Source of the DNA: Mucilaginibacter pankratovii
GTDB lineage: Bacteria; Bacteroidota; Bacteroidia; Sphingobacteriales; Sphingobacteriaceae
Length of the DNA stretch: 64,000 bases
NCBI RefSeq assembly: GCF_014773265.1
Contig: NZ_JACWMY010000012.1
Coordinates: forward strand, 124,001 to 188,000
Direction: 5' to 3'
In this document: positions 16,201 through 25,736 of the stretch, piece by piece
How the letters are laid out: every line of letters begins with the position of its first letter
How positions within the stretch are numbered: position 1 is the stretch's first letter
Program-made: the position numbers and the translations under genes
Notes under the pieces: model-generated
Seen by the model: only the letters and a program-made list of their open reading frames with translations
Databases searched by the model: none
What the model was told of the DNA's origin: nothing

Positions 16201-17793
16201 CACAAGGTTGACGACTGGATTGCCAAAACACGTCACTCTACACCAGGTGTAGGCTTAATATCGCCTCCTCCGCACCACGATATTTACTCCATCGAGGATC
16301 TGGCGCAGCTAATTTTCGATCTGAAGAACGCTAACCGCGCTGCCCGTATCAACGTAAAGCTGGTATCAAAAGCAGGCGTGGGTACTATAGCTGCGGGTGT
16401 TGCAAAAGCACACGCGGATGTTATTTTAATAGCCGGCTATGATGGCGGTACAGGTGCATCACCTATCAGTTCGGTAAAACACGCGGGTTTGCCTTGGGAG
16501 CTTGGCTTATCAGAAGCACACCAAACTTTGGTGCGTAACAAACTGCGCAGCCGCGTAGTGTTACAAACAGATGGTCAGCTGAAAACCGGTCGCGATTTAG
16601 CTATTGCAGCTTTGTTAGGTGCCGAGGAGTGGGGCGTAGCTACCGCTGCTTTGGTTGCCGGCGGCTGTATCATGATGCGTAAATGCCACTTAAACACCTG
16701 CCCGGTAGGCGTTGCCACGCAGGACCCTGAATTAAGGAAATTGTTTAGCGGTAAAGCCGATCACGTTGTAAACTTGTTCCGTTTTATGGCGGAAGAGTTG
16801 CGCGAGATCATGGCTGAACTGGGCTTCCGTACCATCAACGAGATGGTTGGGCGCGTACAGTTCCTGAAGGTAAGAGATAACATCCAAAGCTGGAAAGCTA
16901 AAAAGGTTGATCTGAGTGGCATCCTGCACCCTGTGAACATTACCAAGGGCATGACGCACTATAACAGCGAAAAGCAGGATCATGGTATGGATGCCATTAT
17001 CGACTGGAAACTATTAGAAAACGCAAAAGCTGCATTAGAAGATAAAACCCCGGTATTTGCCACTTACGATGTAAAGAACGTAGACCGTACGATAGGTACG
17101 CTGCTTTCAAACGAGATCTCGAAGATCTACGGTTCTGCTGGCTTACCCGATAATACCATCAACTACAAATTCAAAGGTTCGGCAGGGCAAAGCTTTGGCG
17201 CATTCACCACCAAGGGGGTTTCTTTTGAGCTGGAAGGCGAGGGTAACGATTACGTGGGCAAAGGCTTATCCGGTGCACAGTTAGCCGTTTACCCGGCTGC
17301 AAACGCAACCTTTAACCCCGAAGAAAATATCATCATTGGTAACGTGGCGCTTTACGGTGCAACATCCGGCGAGTTGTTTGTAAGAGGGATGGCAGGCGAA
17401 CGTTTCGCGGTGCGTAACTCTGGCGCTACAACGGTTGTAGAAGGTATTGGCGACCACGGTTGCGAGTACATGACCGGCGGCCGCGCGCTTATCCTTGGCG
17501 AAACAGGCAGAAACTTTGCAGCAGGTATGAGCGGTGGTTTAGCCTGGATCTACAATCCAAACGGAACATTTGCCGAGAACTGTAATATGGAGATGGTTGA
17601 TCTGGATCCGCTATCTATCCAGGACGAAGAGCAGATCATCGCCTTGCTGAAAAAGCATATCCACTTAACAGGCAGTAAAGTTGCCCAGGGGCTCCTTAAA
17701 AACTGGAAACAAGTTTCATCACAGTTTATAAAGGTTTACCCTAAAGAGTACAAACGAGTTTTAGAGAAACAACAATTACAAGCTATAGGATAA
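13270..17793 (+). CDS. gltB: Glutamate synthase large subunit
   Basis: A 1507-residue GOGAT alpha subunit: glutamine plus 2-oxoglutarate plus two electrons to two glutamates. The class II glutaminase domain begins at Cys21 (HDSCGTGF) after a 20-residue propeptide that is normally cleaved. The FMN-binding synthase barrel has KLVSKAGVGTIAAGVAKAHAD and GYDGGTGASPISS. The 3Fe-4S cysteines are in CIMMRKCHLNTCPVG (C-x5-C-x4-C). The C-terminal GXGXG beta-helix domain is present (GNVALYGATSGELFVRG). gltD follows two bases later. The 250-base AT-rich leader upstream shows no clear promoter match. Confidence 0.97.
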   Translation: MDQTDGNQQGLYRPEFEHDSCGTGFITNINGHKSYHIIDDALTMLENMEHRGACGCDPETGDGAGILIQLPHEFLMEECANLEINLPEPGEYGVGMIFFPKEPALKKACRVIITNAIEKMGLHKLGYRKLAVDSSAIGETARQAEPDVEQLFISRPHHITNADDFERKLYILRRYINKTVTETVPAASEYFYFTSLSCKTIIYKGQVTTYQLRKYFADLNDPRIASGFAMIHSRFSTNTFPSWKLAQPFRLIAHNGEINTLTGNLNWFYSGLKSYVSTYFTAEEMEMLLPVIDNNQSDSACLDNIIEILLHTGRSLPHVMMMLIPEAWDGNVHMDPVKKAFYEFHATLMEPWDGPAAITFTDGKLVGALLDRNGLRPLRYVITNDGRVIAASEAGTLAIDESTVLRKGRLQPGKMLLIDTEKGKIITDDEIKKQVTSQQPYGRWLDNYKIRLSNLSEPRLAFASLSPDSVYRYQQVFGYSREDIDTIIKPMALDGKEPVGSMGTDVPLAILSDKPQHLSSYFKQFFAQVTNPPIDPIRERLVMSLATFIGNNGNLLDEDKMHCHCVVLDHPILKNHQLEKLRSIDTGLFHAKTLQTYFNADGNAGSLEKGIARLCRYAEDAVDDGFEVLILSDRAVDSEHAPIPMLLAVSAVHHHLIKKGRRGAVGLVVETGDVWEVHHFATLLAFGATAINPYLALSTIETLKNNGSLETNLDLKTLYKNYVKSVNDGLLKIFSKMGISTLQSYHGSQVFEILGINKAVVDKYFSGGVTRIGGLGLDEIAREALCKHKIGFGSSKTDVRLLPEGGIYQWKRRGEAHLFNPETVHLLQHATRSNSYAVYKNYAAKINEQTEKHYTIRGLLDFAHHREAITIDEVEPAEEIMKRFATGAMSFGSISHEAHSTMAIAMNRIGGKSNTGEGGEDELRYEKMPNGDSMRSAIKQVASGRFGVTSNYLTNADELQIKMAQGAKPGEGGQLPGHKVDDWIAKTRHSTPGVGLISPPPHHDIYSIEDLAQLIFDLKNANRAARINVKLVSKAGVGTIAAGVAKAHADVILIAGYDGGTGASPISSVKHAGLPWELGLSEAHQTLVRNKLRSRVVLQTDGQLKTGRDLAIAALLGAEEWGVATAALVAGGCIMMRKCHLNTCPVGVATQDPELRKLFSGKADHVVNLFRFMAEELREIMAELGFRTINEMVGRVQFLKVRDNIQSWKAKKVDLSGILHPVNITKGMTHYNSEKQDHGMDAIIDWKLLENAKAALEDKTPVFATYDVKNVDRTIGTLLSNEISKIYGSAGLPDNTINYKFKGSAGQSFGAFTTKGVSFELEGEGNDYVGKGLSGAQLAVYPAANATFNPEENIIIGNVALYGATSGELFVRGMAGERFAVRNSGATTVVEGIGDHGCEYMTGGRALILGETGRNFAAGMSGGLAWIYNPNGTFAENCNMEMVDLDPLSIQDEEQIIALLKKHIHLTGSKVAQGLLKNWKQVSSQFIKVYPKEYKRVLEKQQLQAIG

Positions 17794-17795
17794 TT

Positions 17796-19277
17796 ATGGG
17801 AAAACCTACAGGATTTCAGGAATTTAACAGGGAACTTCCCCAAAAAACGCCAGTTGCCGAGCGTTTAAAAAACTATAACGAGTTTGTTGGTTTGTATCCA
17901 GAGGAAAAATTGAACCAGCAAAGTGCACGCTGCATGAACTGCGGGATCCCTTTTTGCCATAGCGGTTGCCCGCTGGGTAACGTGATACCGGAATTTAACG
18001 ATGCCGTGTACCGCAAAAACTGGGGCGAAGCATACCAGATACTATCATCAACCAATAACTTCCCCGAGTTTACCGGTAGAATTTGCCCCGCGCCATGCGA
18101 ATCGGCATGTGTGTTAGGCATTAATAAGCCACCGGTAGCTATTGAGGAGATTGAGAAGCACATCATTGAGGTGGCTTACTCTAAAAATATGGTGAAACCT
18201 ACCGCGCCACTTATAAAAACTGGTAAAAAGGTTGCTGTAGTGGGCTCGGGCCCTGCGGGTATGGCTGCTGCAGCGCAGTTGGCCAAAGCGGGTCACAAGG
18301 TTACCGTTTTCGAGCGCGACGACCGTCCGGGTGGTTTGCTACGTTACGGTATCCCCGATTTTAAATTAGAAAAATGGGTGATAGACCGCCGTATCCAGAT
18401 TATGGAAGAGGATGGCATCACTTTTAAATGCAATACCGAAATTGGTAAAGACGTACCGGCCGACGAAGTTGTGCGCACGCATGATGCCGTTATACTGGCA
18501 GGTGGCTCAACCATTCCGCGTAATTTGCCTATCCCCGGCAGGGAATTAAAAGGCGTGCATTTTGCGATGGACTTTTTAAAACAACAGAACAAACGCGTAA
18601 GCAATACCGCTGTTGTGGGCGAAGATATCCTAACCTCGGGTAAAGATGTTGTAGTGATTGGCGGTGGTGATACCGGCAGCGACTGCGTGGGTACATCAAA
18701 CCGCCAGGGTGCGAAATCGGTAAGGCAATTTGAGGTTATGGTGCAACCACCGGAGCAGCGTACCGCGCACATGCCATGGCCAACGTACCCAATGGTGCTT
18801 AAAACCACCAGCAGCCACGAGGAAGGTGTAGAACGCTCATGGGGTATTAATACCAAAGAGTTTTTAGGCGACGAGAACGGCGAACTGCGCGCTTTAAAAG
18901 TTACCGATGTAAGCTGGGAAATTGATGTAATGGGCCGCCCTATTAAATTTAGCGAGGTAGAAGGCAGCGAGCGCGAGATCCCTTGCCAGCGTGTGTTCCT
19001 GGCCATGGGTTTTGTAAACCCGCAGTTTGAAGGCGCTTTAGAGCAATTGAAAGTGGGCCTTGATGGCCGCAATAATGTAAACGCGAAAGAAGGTGTTTAC
19101 CGTACCAACGTAAGCAAGGTGTTTGCTGCCGGCGATATGCGCCGCGGGCAATCCCTGGTGGTTTGGGCCATATCAGAAGGCCGTGAAGCTGCACGTAAAG
19201 TTGATGAATTTTTAATGGGGCACTCCAATCTTGAGAGCAAGGATGCGGTGAACCAGTTCGACCAGGTGTTTTACTAA
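17796..19277 (+). CDS. gltD: Glutamate synthase small subunit
   Basis: 493 residues; the beta subunit passes electrons from NAD(P)H through FAD to the iron-sulfur clusters of GltB. N-terminal cysteines [17 protein letters not shown] and [12 protein letters not shown] bind two 4Fe-4S clusters. The FAD Rossmann motif is [17 protein letters not shown] and the pyridine-nucleotide motif [15 protein letters not shown]. It is coupled to gltB with a two-base gap and closed by a strong terminator. Confidence 0.97.
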   Translation: MGKPTGFQEFNRELPQKTPVAERLKNYNEFVGLYPEEKLNQQSARCMNCGIPFCHSGCPLGNVIPEFNDAVYRKNWGEAYQILSSTNNFPEFTGRICPAPCESACVLGINKPPVAIEEIEKHIIEVAYSKNMVKPTAPLIKTGKKVAVVGSGPAGMAAAAQLAKAGHKVTVFERDDRPGGLLRYGIPDFKLEKWVIDRRIQIMEEDGITFKCNTEIGKDVPADEVVRTHDAVILAGGSTIPRNLPIPGRELKGVHFAMDFLKQQNKRVSNTAVVGEDILTSGKDVVVIGGGDTGSDCVGTSNRQGAKSVRQFEVMVQPPEQRTAHMPWPTYPMVLKTTSSHEEGVERSWGINTKEFLGDENGELRALKVTDVSWEIDVMGRPIKFSEVEGSEREIPCQRVFLAMGFVNPQFEGALEQLKVGLDGRNNVNAKEGVYRTNVSKVFAAGDMRRGQSLVVWAISEGREAARKVDEFLMGHSNLESKDAVNQFDQVFY

Positions 19278-19308
19278 GCCCTAATCCCAACCCCATCATA
19301 ATGAACTA

Positions 19309-19334
19309 AGCGCCCCAAAGGGGCGCTTTTTTTT
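19309..19334 (+). terminator. Intrinsic terminator of gltBD
   Basis: AGCGCCCC, loop AAA, GGGGCGCT, then eight T. A perfect 8-bp GC-rich stem with a U-tract. Confidence 0.9.
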
Positions 19335-19364
19335 GTTGGCTAACCATATTCATAGTTACCATAC

Positions 19365-19475
19365 CGTCATTCTGAACTTGTTTCAGAACCCCATCATAAA
19401 AGTAGCCACGATGCATAACCGCTTTACATGTTGGTTACCTGCCGTGTGGGTTCCCGAAATAAATTCGGGATGACG
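19365..19475. repeat. Dispersed repeat CGTCATTCTGAACTTGTTTCAG ... CCCGAATTTATTTCGGG type
   Basis: The left arm reads CGTCATTCTGAACTTG and TTTCAGAA; the right end carries the small palindrome CCCGAAATAAATTCGGG followed by ATGACG, which pairs with the first six bases. This kind of repeat recurs in many Bacteroidota genomes; only one copy is in the window. Confidence 0.6.
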
Positions 19476-19490
19476 TTAAGGGGGATGAGG

Positions 19491-20150
19491 CTACTTATCC
19501 GACGGATTCTTCTTCCCGGTCAGCAGCATCTCCACCATTTTGGCTATCCGGTTTAGGCGGGTTTGTTCCTGCTTGGCGGAGAGGATCCAAACCACGTATT
19601 CTTTGCGGTGCGAGTAGGCGAGTTTGTTGTAAATTTCGATACTTGCCGGCGCGGCAGCCATAGCTGCGGCAACATCAGCAGGCAGTATTACTGTTTTGGT
19701 TTCGGGGTTGATAAACGCGGAATGATCATTTTGTTTAACTGCATCGTTACGGAATTCGGATTGTTTTACCAAAACTTCGGGGCGGAAGCGGAGGGTGGTC
19801 CAGGTATCGTTGATGGCGGCGGAGGCCACGGGGCGCAAACCGTATTCTTTGGATACGTCCCAACCACTCATCATTTCCAGATCCGTATCAATGCCCTTGT
19901 TCTTCTTTGGATAGATCACCCAAAGTATGGTTTCGGGCTTTAATATCGGTTTTATATCTGCAAGCCTCGTGGCCAGTTCGGTGCTCATTCTCACAAACAT
20001 CTGTATGCCATCAACCACGCCATCTACGCTAAAAACCAGCTTCACGCCATCAGGAAGCGGCTCGAGGGCAGCAAGATAGTCTTCCGGCGGATCTAACACC
20101 AGCCAGGTTTGGCCGGGTTTTACAAGCAGTTTTTTGGCGAGAGGGCTCAT
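19491..20150 (-). CDS. YdeI/OmpD-associated family protein
   Basis: 219 residues, cytoplasmic, no signal peptide. The C-terminal half (about 140-210) has the pattern of the OmdA/YdeI domain: ILPADVAAAMAA...LAYSHRKEYVVWILSAKQEQTRLNRIAKMVEML. The N-terminal half (about 1-125) looks like the small DUF3052-type domain often paired with it (LVLDPPEDYLAALEPLPDGV, ILWVIYPKKNKGID). The OmdA family has been connected with bacteriocin tolerance in enterobacteria, but the biochemical function is not known. It stands alone between gltD and the TraB gene. Confidence 0.75.
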   Translation of the reverse strand: MSPLAKKLLVKPGQTWLVLDPPEDYLAALEPLPDGVKLVFSVDGVVDGIQMFVRMSTELATRLADIKPILKPETILWVIYPKKNKGIDTDLEMMSGWDVSKEYGLRPVASAAINDTWTTLRFRPEVLVKQSEFRNDAVKQNDHSAFINPETKTVILPADVAAAMAAAPASIEIYNKLAYSHRKEYVVWILSAKQEQTRLNRIAKMVEMLLTGKKNPSDK

Positions 20151-20175
20151 GTACTTAACCGTTTTATTAAAGGTA

Positions 20176-23100
20176 TTAATTTTTCAAATCTTCGGCTATG
20201 GATTTTTTAAGCTCGGGAATCATCTTTTTAGCTTGCTTTTGCCAATAGGCTTCTTTAGCCTCCCAAATGGTATAAGCTCTGTAGCTTTTAAAATCGAGCG
20301 CTGTACTGCCTGTTTTATATGGCCCGCAAATACCAACGTAACTTACGCCTTCTTCATAATCAGGAACCTTGAACTTAAATACATAATAGATGTTTCCTTT
20401 TTCGGGTAAGGTGCCCAGCAATGCAATATCTGTGGCGCTGCCCTGATCGCTATCTTCAATATATTGCGTAAGCGACAATTTTGCAAAGGCTGCCTGTGTG
20501 CGGTATTTAAGCGGCGCGCGGTTCAGTTGTTTTATTTCGTTTAAGTCCTGCAACACGCTGTACCGATAGCTAACACTATCCAAAATCCTGTTAATTACCG
20601 CCTGTTGTACCGGCAAGTTGTTTTTTAACCGCACAATTACGGCATCGCTCAGGTTATTTTCTACTTTATCATCCTTTATCAACCGGGCAGTAAAGGGTGA
20701 TATGATGGGCTTGCCTGTTGCTTCCTTCATAAATGCCAGGTAGTAATAAACCGGCGAGGACCATTTACTACGCGCGCTATCTGCCTGTGCAAAATAGGCT
20801 TCCAAATCTTCGTTAGCATAGGCTGTTAAACTATCAAAATTATTTTTGATGAATTCCTTGTACTTGCCTTTATGGAAACTGTAAAGCATGCTGTTGAATA
20901 CGCCCAACACGTTTTTGCGGTAATCGGGATTTTTCAACAAGGGCTGTATCTTATCAAAGTTTTCCGTTACGTACTCGAGCGAATCGCGCAACGGGCTAAA
21001 AATCGAATAGATGTTATCCGGTTTTAACAAGCGGGTTCCTGTTAGCAGGTTGAGGTATATATTAAAGCCATCTTTTTTATCAACTTCGGTAATAGTATTT
21101 AAAATGGTTGCCTTTAAGTTATCCGGCGTTTGGGGTGCAAGGTAAAGTTGCTTAAGCTCGGCCACGGAGTTACTGTCGTTTACCGTACTTAATACGTTTA
21201 GCAACTTTTCCCGTGAGCCATAGTCCAGCGAATCATCCGGCATTGGTTTTTTAATGGCAGCATACAGGTAAGGCAGTTCGTCTTTTTGGAATTTATAATA
21301 CGAGAGGCTTCCCACCGCTTGTACGCGCGTTATCGAATCAGTGGCGAACATGTCATCTGTAATCAGTTTTGCTTTGGAGGATGCCAGGTTAATGGGCGCG
21401 GTATCATGCACTTTAACCAGCGAATTGTAAAAGGCCTCATTATTATCAGTGCCTGTTTCCTGCATTCCCTGGTGCCCGGTAAGGTAAATGATATCAGCAT
21501 TATTGATGAAAATACGGTGGCGTTTTTTTTGGATACCTTCTTTCTCCCTCACTATAAATTCCCTGCCTGTTAAGCCGTTAACCTTAATCGTGTCTACTTT
21601 TTCCAGTGTGTCGGTGTCATTATCCACAAAATCTGAAATGAGGCGGTTGTAAACAGAATCGGTGTTGTTGGCGCGGTAATATTTACTTATGGTAGCATGT
21701 TCTACACCATAAGCGCCGCCCGATGCGCGGTTAACAGAATAGGCTATACCATCAGAGTAAGCAAAAGATCTATAGGAAGTTACGCTGTCTTTAATCAGTT
21801 TCATCCCATCAAACATTTTACTTTTAAAATTTCCACCGGCAATCTCATAGTCGTTTAAAATCACCTTAAGGTATGGGCTGAATTTAAACGATGAAAAAAA
21901 GTCGTCATCGGTACTTAATGCTGCCCCAGGGCTCAGGCTTTGTTTTAGCAGCATGTAAATACGGTTGCCTCTGGCAAACACCTGCGCCCGGCAATTAGAC
22001 TGTTTTAATACAAATGTAAGGTCACGCCCATCGTTTCCGTCTTTAGTGATATTTTTAACACTTGTTATGGTTACGCCTTTTGTTTTAAGATCCGCAATAA
22101 CGGCGTCAAAAGCTTTTTCGGGGCTGGAGAGGTACATGCCCGGGGGATAATCGTTATAGCGTACCAGGTAGTTTTCAAACTTTGAGCTATCGATAGACAT
22201 GTACAGTTTTAAAGTAGCGTTTTTCAAGCGTGGTTCGCCCGGCACCAATTTCTCGATAGATTGCGGCTTACCGGGCAAATTTATGGTGAATGCAGCTGTG
22301 TCGTTTTTTAATGTTACCCAACCTTTACCGCGCTGTACCACCGGTTTAAATGTTTTAAAAGAATTAAAGAAACGGTTGGCATAAGGCAGGTTTAAATTGG
22401 CCAGGGTGTTACCGGCGTATAAACAATACAACATATTGCCTTTAAAAAAAATACGGTAGCGCAAGCCAGACTTTTCCCCTGTCTTTACGGTCATATCGGT
22501 ACCTTTAAAACCGTTTACCAACACAACTTTATTACTAATAAGGCGGTTTTCTCCTTTAGCTTTCAACCGTTTCAATATATTATCTATCACTTTTTTTTCG
22601 GTCGCCGGTTTGCCATCGGAACTATCGAGTATCGCGTAGGCGCCAAAGGAAATATCATTAGCTACGTCGGGATATATCACTGTGTTCATTCCCAGCAGCA
22701 TATCTGTTTGGATGGGGGCAAAGGGGAGATCCATGGAGTAGCCCCGGCTCTCATCGGTGAAAGTTTGCCATTTAAGCGTTGTATAATCGGTACTGAATCT
22801 ATTAGCGATGCCAGTAAAAGTTGCGTCAACGGGCGTTAGTGTGTATCCTTCATGCCTTAGTAACGCAATAATGCCGTTGTCGCCGGGTAAATGGGCCACA
22901 CCAACAGCTGTGAACAAGGGCTGGCTTGCCATATACATCAGCATACTTTTTACCATTACATTGTTCCGCACAATTAATATCGAATCATTTAGCTTGTCAT
23001 CAGTTAGCAGTTCAATAATGTTATCTAAATTACCGGTGCTGTACGCCGTTATCAGTTCGTCGATATCGTCAAGCTGATCTTCTTCGTCGTCATCTTCCAG

Positions 23101-23736
23101 CAACTCGGTTATCCTTGTTTTAAGCTCCGGTGCTTTAGAGCCAAAATAATTGTCGAATTGCTCGGAAGCGTCCTCCAAGCCGTAAGTGCTTTTGTTCATC
23201 GATCGCGCAACGCCAAAAAGGTAAGCATCTACAAACGTTTTTTTGTCATCAGGCTTTTCTCGTTGGGGCTGCAACATGGCTTCCGCCTGTATCGGGTCGA
23301 TATCGCCCATAGGATAGCCGTTCTTTTTTTGGAAACGGTCGGCAAGTTTATCGTAGTCGGTTTTATTGAGCAGCCTGCGTACGCTGCGTAAGCTATCCTG
23401 GCCGTGCATGGTCAGAAACATTTTTTTAACGATGGTATCGGGATGTGTTTCGAGCGCGAAAGCCCGGCAGTTTTGCATCGCAAGCATTACCGAATCGCTG
23501 AAATCAAAAGCACGCTTATCTTTTACGTGCATGGTGCCGAACAAATACGAAGGCTTGGTTAAGCCTTTTCCGCTGATCCGCCATAACAAGTTGTAGCTGC
23601 TTTTGGGTTGCGAAACGGCAGTAAGTACAGATAGAAAGAGAAGTAATGTGGCTAACAGGGTTGATATGATAACTTTGCGATACTTACTTTGCCCTTTTTT
23701 GAGGCGTGCGGACGAGATGTGTAGGGGCGTGGTCAT
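20176..23736 (-). CDS. Very long TraB/GumN family protein with three extra repeated modules
   Basis: 1186 residues, about four times the usual TraB/GumN length. After a membrane or signal segment (about 22-43) comes the TraB/GumN domain (about 48-305) with LLWRISGKGLTKPSYLFGTMHVKD, ALETHPD and VGVAHLPGDNGIIALLRHEGY. It is followed by three similar modules of about 150 residues (roughly 310-465, 466-620 and 635-790), each with a G-(R/T)-(D/E) strand, an R-hydrophobic hairpin and an F(F/Y)(N/S)S ending. A helical C-terminal region of about 390 residues follows, resembling HEAT-like solenoids. TraB/GumN proteins are putative metal-dependent proteases; the modules are unassigned. Confidence 0.82.
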   Translation of the reverse strand: MTTPLHISSARLKKGQSKYRKVIISTLLATLLLFLSVLTAVSQPKSSYNLLWRISGKGLTKPSYLFGTMHVKDKRAFDFSDSVMLAMQNCRAFALETHPDTIVKKMFLTMHGQDSLRSVRRLLNKTDYDKLADRFQKKNGYPMGDIDPIQAEAMLQPQREKPDDKKTFVDAYLFGVARSMNKSTYGLEDASEQFDNYFGSKAPELKTRITELLEDDDEEDQLDDIDELITAYSTGNLDNIIELLTDDKLNDSILIVRNNVMVKSMLMYMASQPLFTAVGVAHLPGDNGIIALLRHEGYTLTPVDATFTGIANRFSTDYTTLKWQTFTDESRGYSMDLPFAPIQTDMLLGMNTVIYPDVANDISFGAYAILDSSDGKPATEKKVIDNILKRLKAKGENRLISNKVVLVNGFKGTDMTVKTGEKSGLRYRIFFKGNMLYCLYAGNTLANLNLPYANRFFNSFKTFKPVVQRGKGWVTLKNDTAAFTINLPGKPQSIEKLVPGEPRLKNATLKLYMSIDSSKFENYLVRYNDYPPGMYLSSPEKAFDAVIADLKTKGVTITSVKNITKDGNDGRDLTFVLKQSNCRAQVFARGNRIYMLLKQSLSPGAALSTDDDFFSSFKFSPYLKVILNDYEIAGGNFKSKMFDGMKLIKDSVTSYRSFAYSDGIAYSVNRASGGAYGVEHATISKYYRANNTDSVYNRLISDFVDNDTDTLEKVDTIKVNGLTGREFIVREKEGIQKKRHRIFINNADIIYLTGHQGMQETGTDNNEAFYNSLVKVHDTAPINLASSKAKLITDDMFATDSITRVQAVGSLSYYKFQKDELPYLYAAIKKPMPDDSLDYGSREKLLNVLSTVNDSNSVAELKQLYLAPQTPDNLKATILNTITEVDKKDGFNIYLNLLTGTRLLKPDNIYSIFSPLRDSLEYVTENFDKIQPLLKNPDYRKNVLGVFNSMLYSFHKGKYKEFIKNNFDSLTAYANEDLEAYFAQADSARSKWSSPVYYYLAFMKEATGKPIISPFTARLIKDDKVENNLSDAVIVRLKNNLPVQQAVINRILDSVSYRYSVLQDLNEIKQLNRAPLKYRTQAAFAKLSLTQYIEDSDQGSATDIALLGTLPEKGNIYYVFKFKVPDYEEGVSYVGICGPYKTGSTALDFKSYRAYTIWEAKEAYWQKQAKKMIPELKKSIAEDLKN

Positions 23737-23792
23737 GTGATAGCAGCTTTAGGCTTAGCTAAAAATAGGTAATTATTATCAGAGTTAATTAC

Positions 23793-24323
23793 TTAGCGAA
23801 CCAATTTTGCAAAGAAATCCCAAAGTACGATCCCTGCAGATACCACGATATTAAAAGAGTGTTTGGTGCCGAATTGCGGGATCTCTATGCAGGTATCGAT
23901 CACTTGCATAGCTTCGTCGCTCACGCCATTTACCTCGTTACCGAAGATGAGGGCATATTTTTTATCTGCCGCCGGCATAAATTCGTTCAGCATGGTGCTG
24001 TTCTCAGCTTGTTCTATGGCTACAATTTGATAACCATCTGCACGAAGCTTTTCAATCGCTTGCAGCGTATCCGCAAAGTATTCCCAGGTAACAGATTGGG
24101 TGGCACCGAGGGCGGTCTTCTCGATTTCGCGGTGCGGCGGTTGTGCCGTTATACCGCAAAGGTACACTGCGGTAGCCGCAAGCGCATCGGATGTGCGGAA
24201 GATGGAGCCGATATTATGCATACTGCGCACGTTATCAAGTACCACTACAACCGGCAGCTTTTCCTGTTCTTTAAATTCTTCAACAGTGGCCCGGTTAAGT
24301 TCGTCTAATTTTAGTTTGCGCAT
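23793..24323 (-). CDS. TrmH/SpoU-family RNA 2'-O-methyltransferase
   Basis: A 176-residue SPOUT enzyme without the N-terminal L30e-like domain. All three motifs are present: NVRSMHNIGSIFRTSDA (motif 1), LIFGNEVNGVSDEAM (motif 2) and IPQFGTKHSFNIVVSAGIVLWDF (motif 3). Such short members methylate ribose 2'-OH in tRNA or rRNA with S-adenosylmethionine as donor. The exact RNA site cannot be read from the sequence. It lies downstream of galK but a strong terminator separates them. Confidence 0.9.
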   Translation of the reverse strand: MRKLKLDELNRATVEEFKEQEKLPVVVVLDNVRSMHNIGSIFRTSDALAATAVYLCGITAQPPHREIEKTALGATQSVTWEYFADTLQAIEKLRADGYQIVAIEQAENSTMLNEFMPAADKKYALIFGNEVNGVSDEAMQVIDTCIEIPQFGTKHSFNIVVSAGIVLWDFFAKLVR

Positions 24324-24363
24324 GGGATGAAAGGTAATAGATGGGTGATGGGGTGTTTTTTAA

Positions 24364-24410
24364 AAGTAAAAAGCGGTGAGTCGAATTTAAGGACTCACCG
24401 CTTTTTACTT
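24364..24410 (-). terminator. Terminator of galK
   Basis: A perfect 19-bp stem (24364-24382 with 24392-24410) around a 9-base loop, with A- and T-rich flanks that would give a U-tract on both strands. It lies 13 bases after the galK stop. Confidence 0.88.
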
Positions 24411-24422
24411 ATCATTTGCTAC

Positions 24423-25598
24423 TTACGCGTATACTGCTACCACTTCGTTTAAAAGCCCAACACCATTGCCAATTAAAGAGCTATATACCGATGGTGCGTA
24501 GCCAACCTCTTTGGTATAGTATTCGGCTACCTCGGCGCTGAATTGCTCAAAGGCATCTTTTTTCACCAAAGCGATAGCGCATCCGCCGAAGCCTGCACCC
24601 GTCATACGGGCACCTGCAACATTTTTGTTGGGCTTGCAAAAATTCACAATGGTATCCAATTCTTTCCCGCTTACTTCGTAAAGGGTGCTTAACGAATTGT
24701 GAGATGCGTACATCAGCCTGCCAAATTCGGCCAGGTTGTTATTGCTTAACGCCTTTGCTGCCAGTTTAACACGGTCGTTCTCTTCTACTACGTGGGTAGC
24801 CCTGTTTAAAATAACCTCATCGGTTATCAGATGCTTGTACAGGTTAAATGTCTCGGTATCAATATCGCAAAGGTGGTTGATATCCAGTTCGGTTTGTAAG
24901 GCGGTAAGTGCAATGCTGCACTCCTGCACGCGTTCGTTGTATTTAGATTCGGCAAGCTTGCGCGGCTTGTTGGTATTGATAATAGCCAGCAGGTAATCGC
25001 CCAGGTTGCTGTTTACGGCCTGGTATTCCAGCGTGTCGCAGTTTAGCATCAGCGCTTTGTTCTTTTCGCCAAAGGCAACCGAGAACTGGTCCATAATGCC
25101 GCTATGCAGGCCGATGTAGCTATTCTCTACCCATTTGGCAAGTTTCACTAATTCAAGCTTAGTGTATCCGCAGCTGAAAAGATCGTTAAGTGCGAAAGCG
25201 GTAACTACTTCTATGGAAGCGGAGGACGACAAACCCGAAGCAATGGGGATATTGCCGTAATACAGCATATCCAGCCCGTGCAGTACTTTGCCATCGTTAT
25301 TAAAATGTTCGATAACACCGGTTGGGTAATTGAACCAAAACTCCTGTTTTTTTTCATTGCTGGAGCCAACGATAATTTCGGCTGTTTCCTTGAAATTGAT
25401 GCTTTTAAAGCGGAAAACCCCGTCATAATTAGGGGCGATAAGGAGGTAGGTACCCAATGTAACCGCGCATGGCATAACTAGCCCGCCGTTATAATCTATA
25501 TGCTCGCCTATGAGGTTTACTCTTCCCGGCGAAAAGTAAGTGTACTGGTGCTCTTTACCGTAGTGCGCTAAAAATTCCTGCTGTAGTTGCTCTCTCAT
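24423..25598 (-). CDS. galK: Galactokinase
   Basis: A 391-residue GHMP kinase: ATP plus galactose to galactose-1-phosphate, first step of the Leloir pathway. The galactokinase signature FSPGRVNLIGEHIDYNGG is near residue 23, the ATP-binding GHMP motif is IPIASGLSSSASIEV and motif 3 is AGARMTGAGFGGCAIALV. The length is normal. It is a single gene here, without galT or galE next to it; a gene for a YciI-like protein is divergent. The sequence before the ATG has a near-match -7 box (AATATTTG) about 25 bases upstream. Confidence 0.96.
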   Translation of the reverse strand: MREQLQQEFLAHYGKEHQYTYFSPGRVNLIGEHIDYNGGLVMPCAVTLGTYLLIAPNYDGVFRFKSINFKETAEIIVGSSNEKKQEFWFNYPTGVIEHFNNDGKVLHGLDMLYYGNIPIASGLSSSASIEVVTAFALNDLFSCGYTKLELVKLAKWVENSYIGLHSGIMDQFSVAFGEKNKALMLNCDTLEYQAVNSNLGDYLLAIINTNKPRKLAESKYNERVQECSIALTALQTELDINHLCDIDTETFNLYKHLITDEVILNRATHVVEENDRVKLAAKALSNNNLAEFGRLMYASHNSLSTLYEVSGKELDTIVNFCKPNKNVAGARMTGAGFGGCAIALVKKDAFEQFSAEVAEYYTKEVGYAPSVYSSLIGNGVGLLNEVVAVYA

Positions 25599-25736
25599 TA
25601 TAGTGTATTGGTTTCAACAACAAATATTGTAAAACTTACAGTTATTTTATACACTTATCTGCAACCATTTACAATTAATTTGCACGCTAAACAGAACCAC
25701 CGTATACTTGTTACCACTATACTAACTCAATAAACC

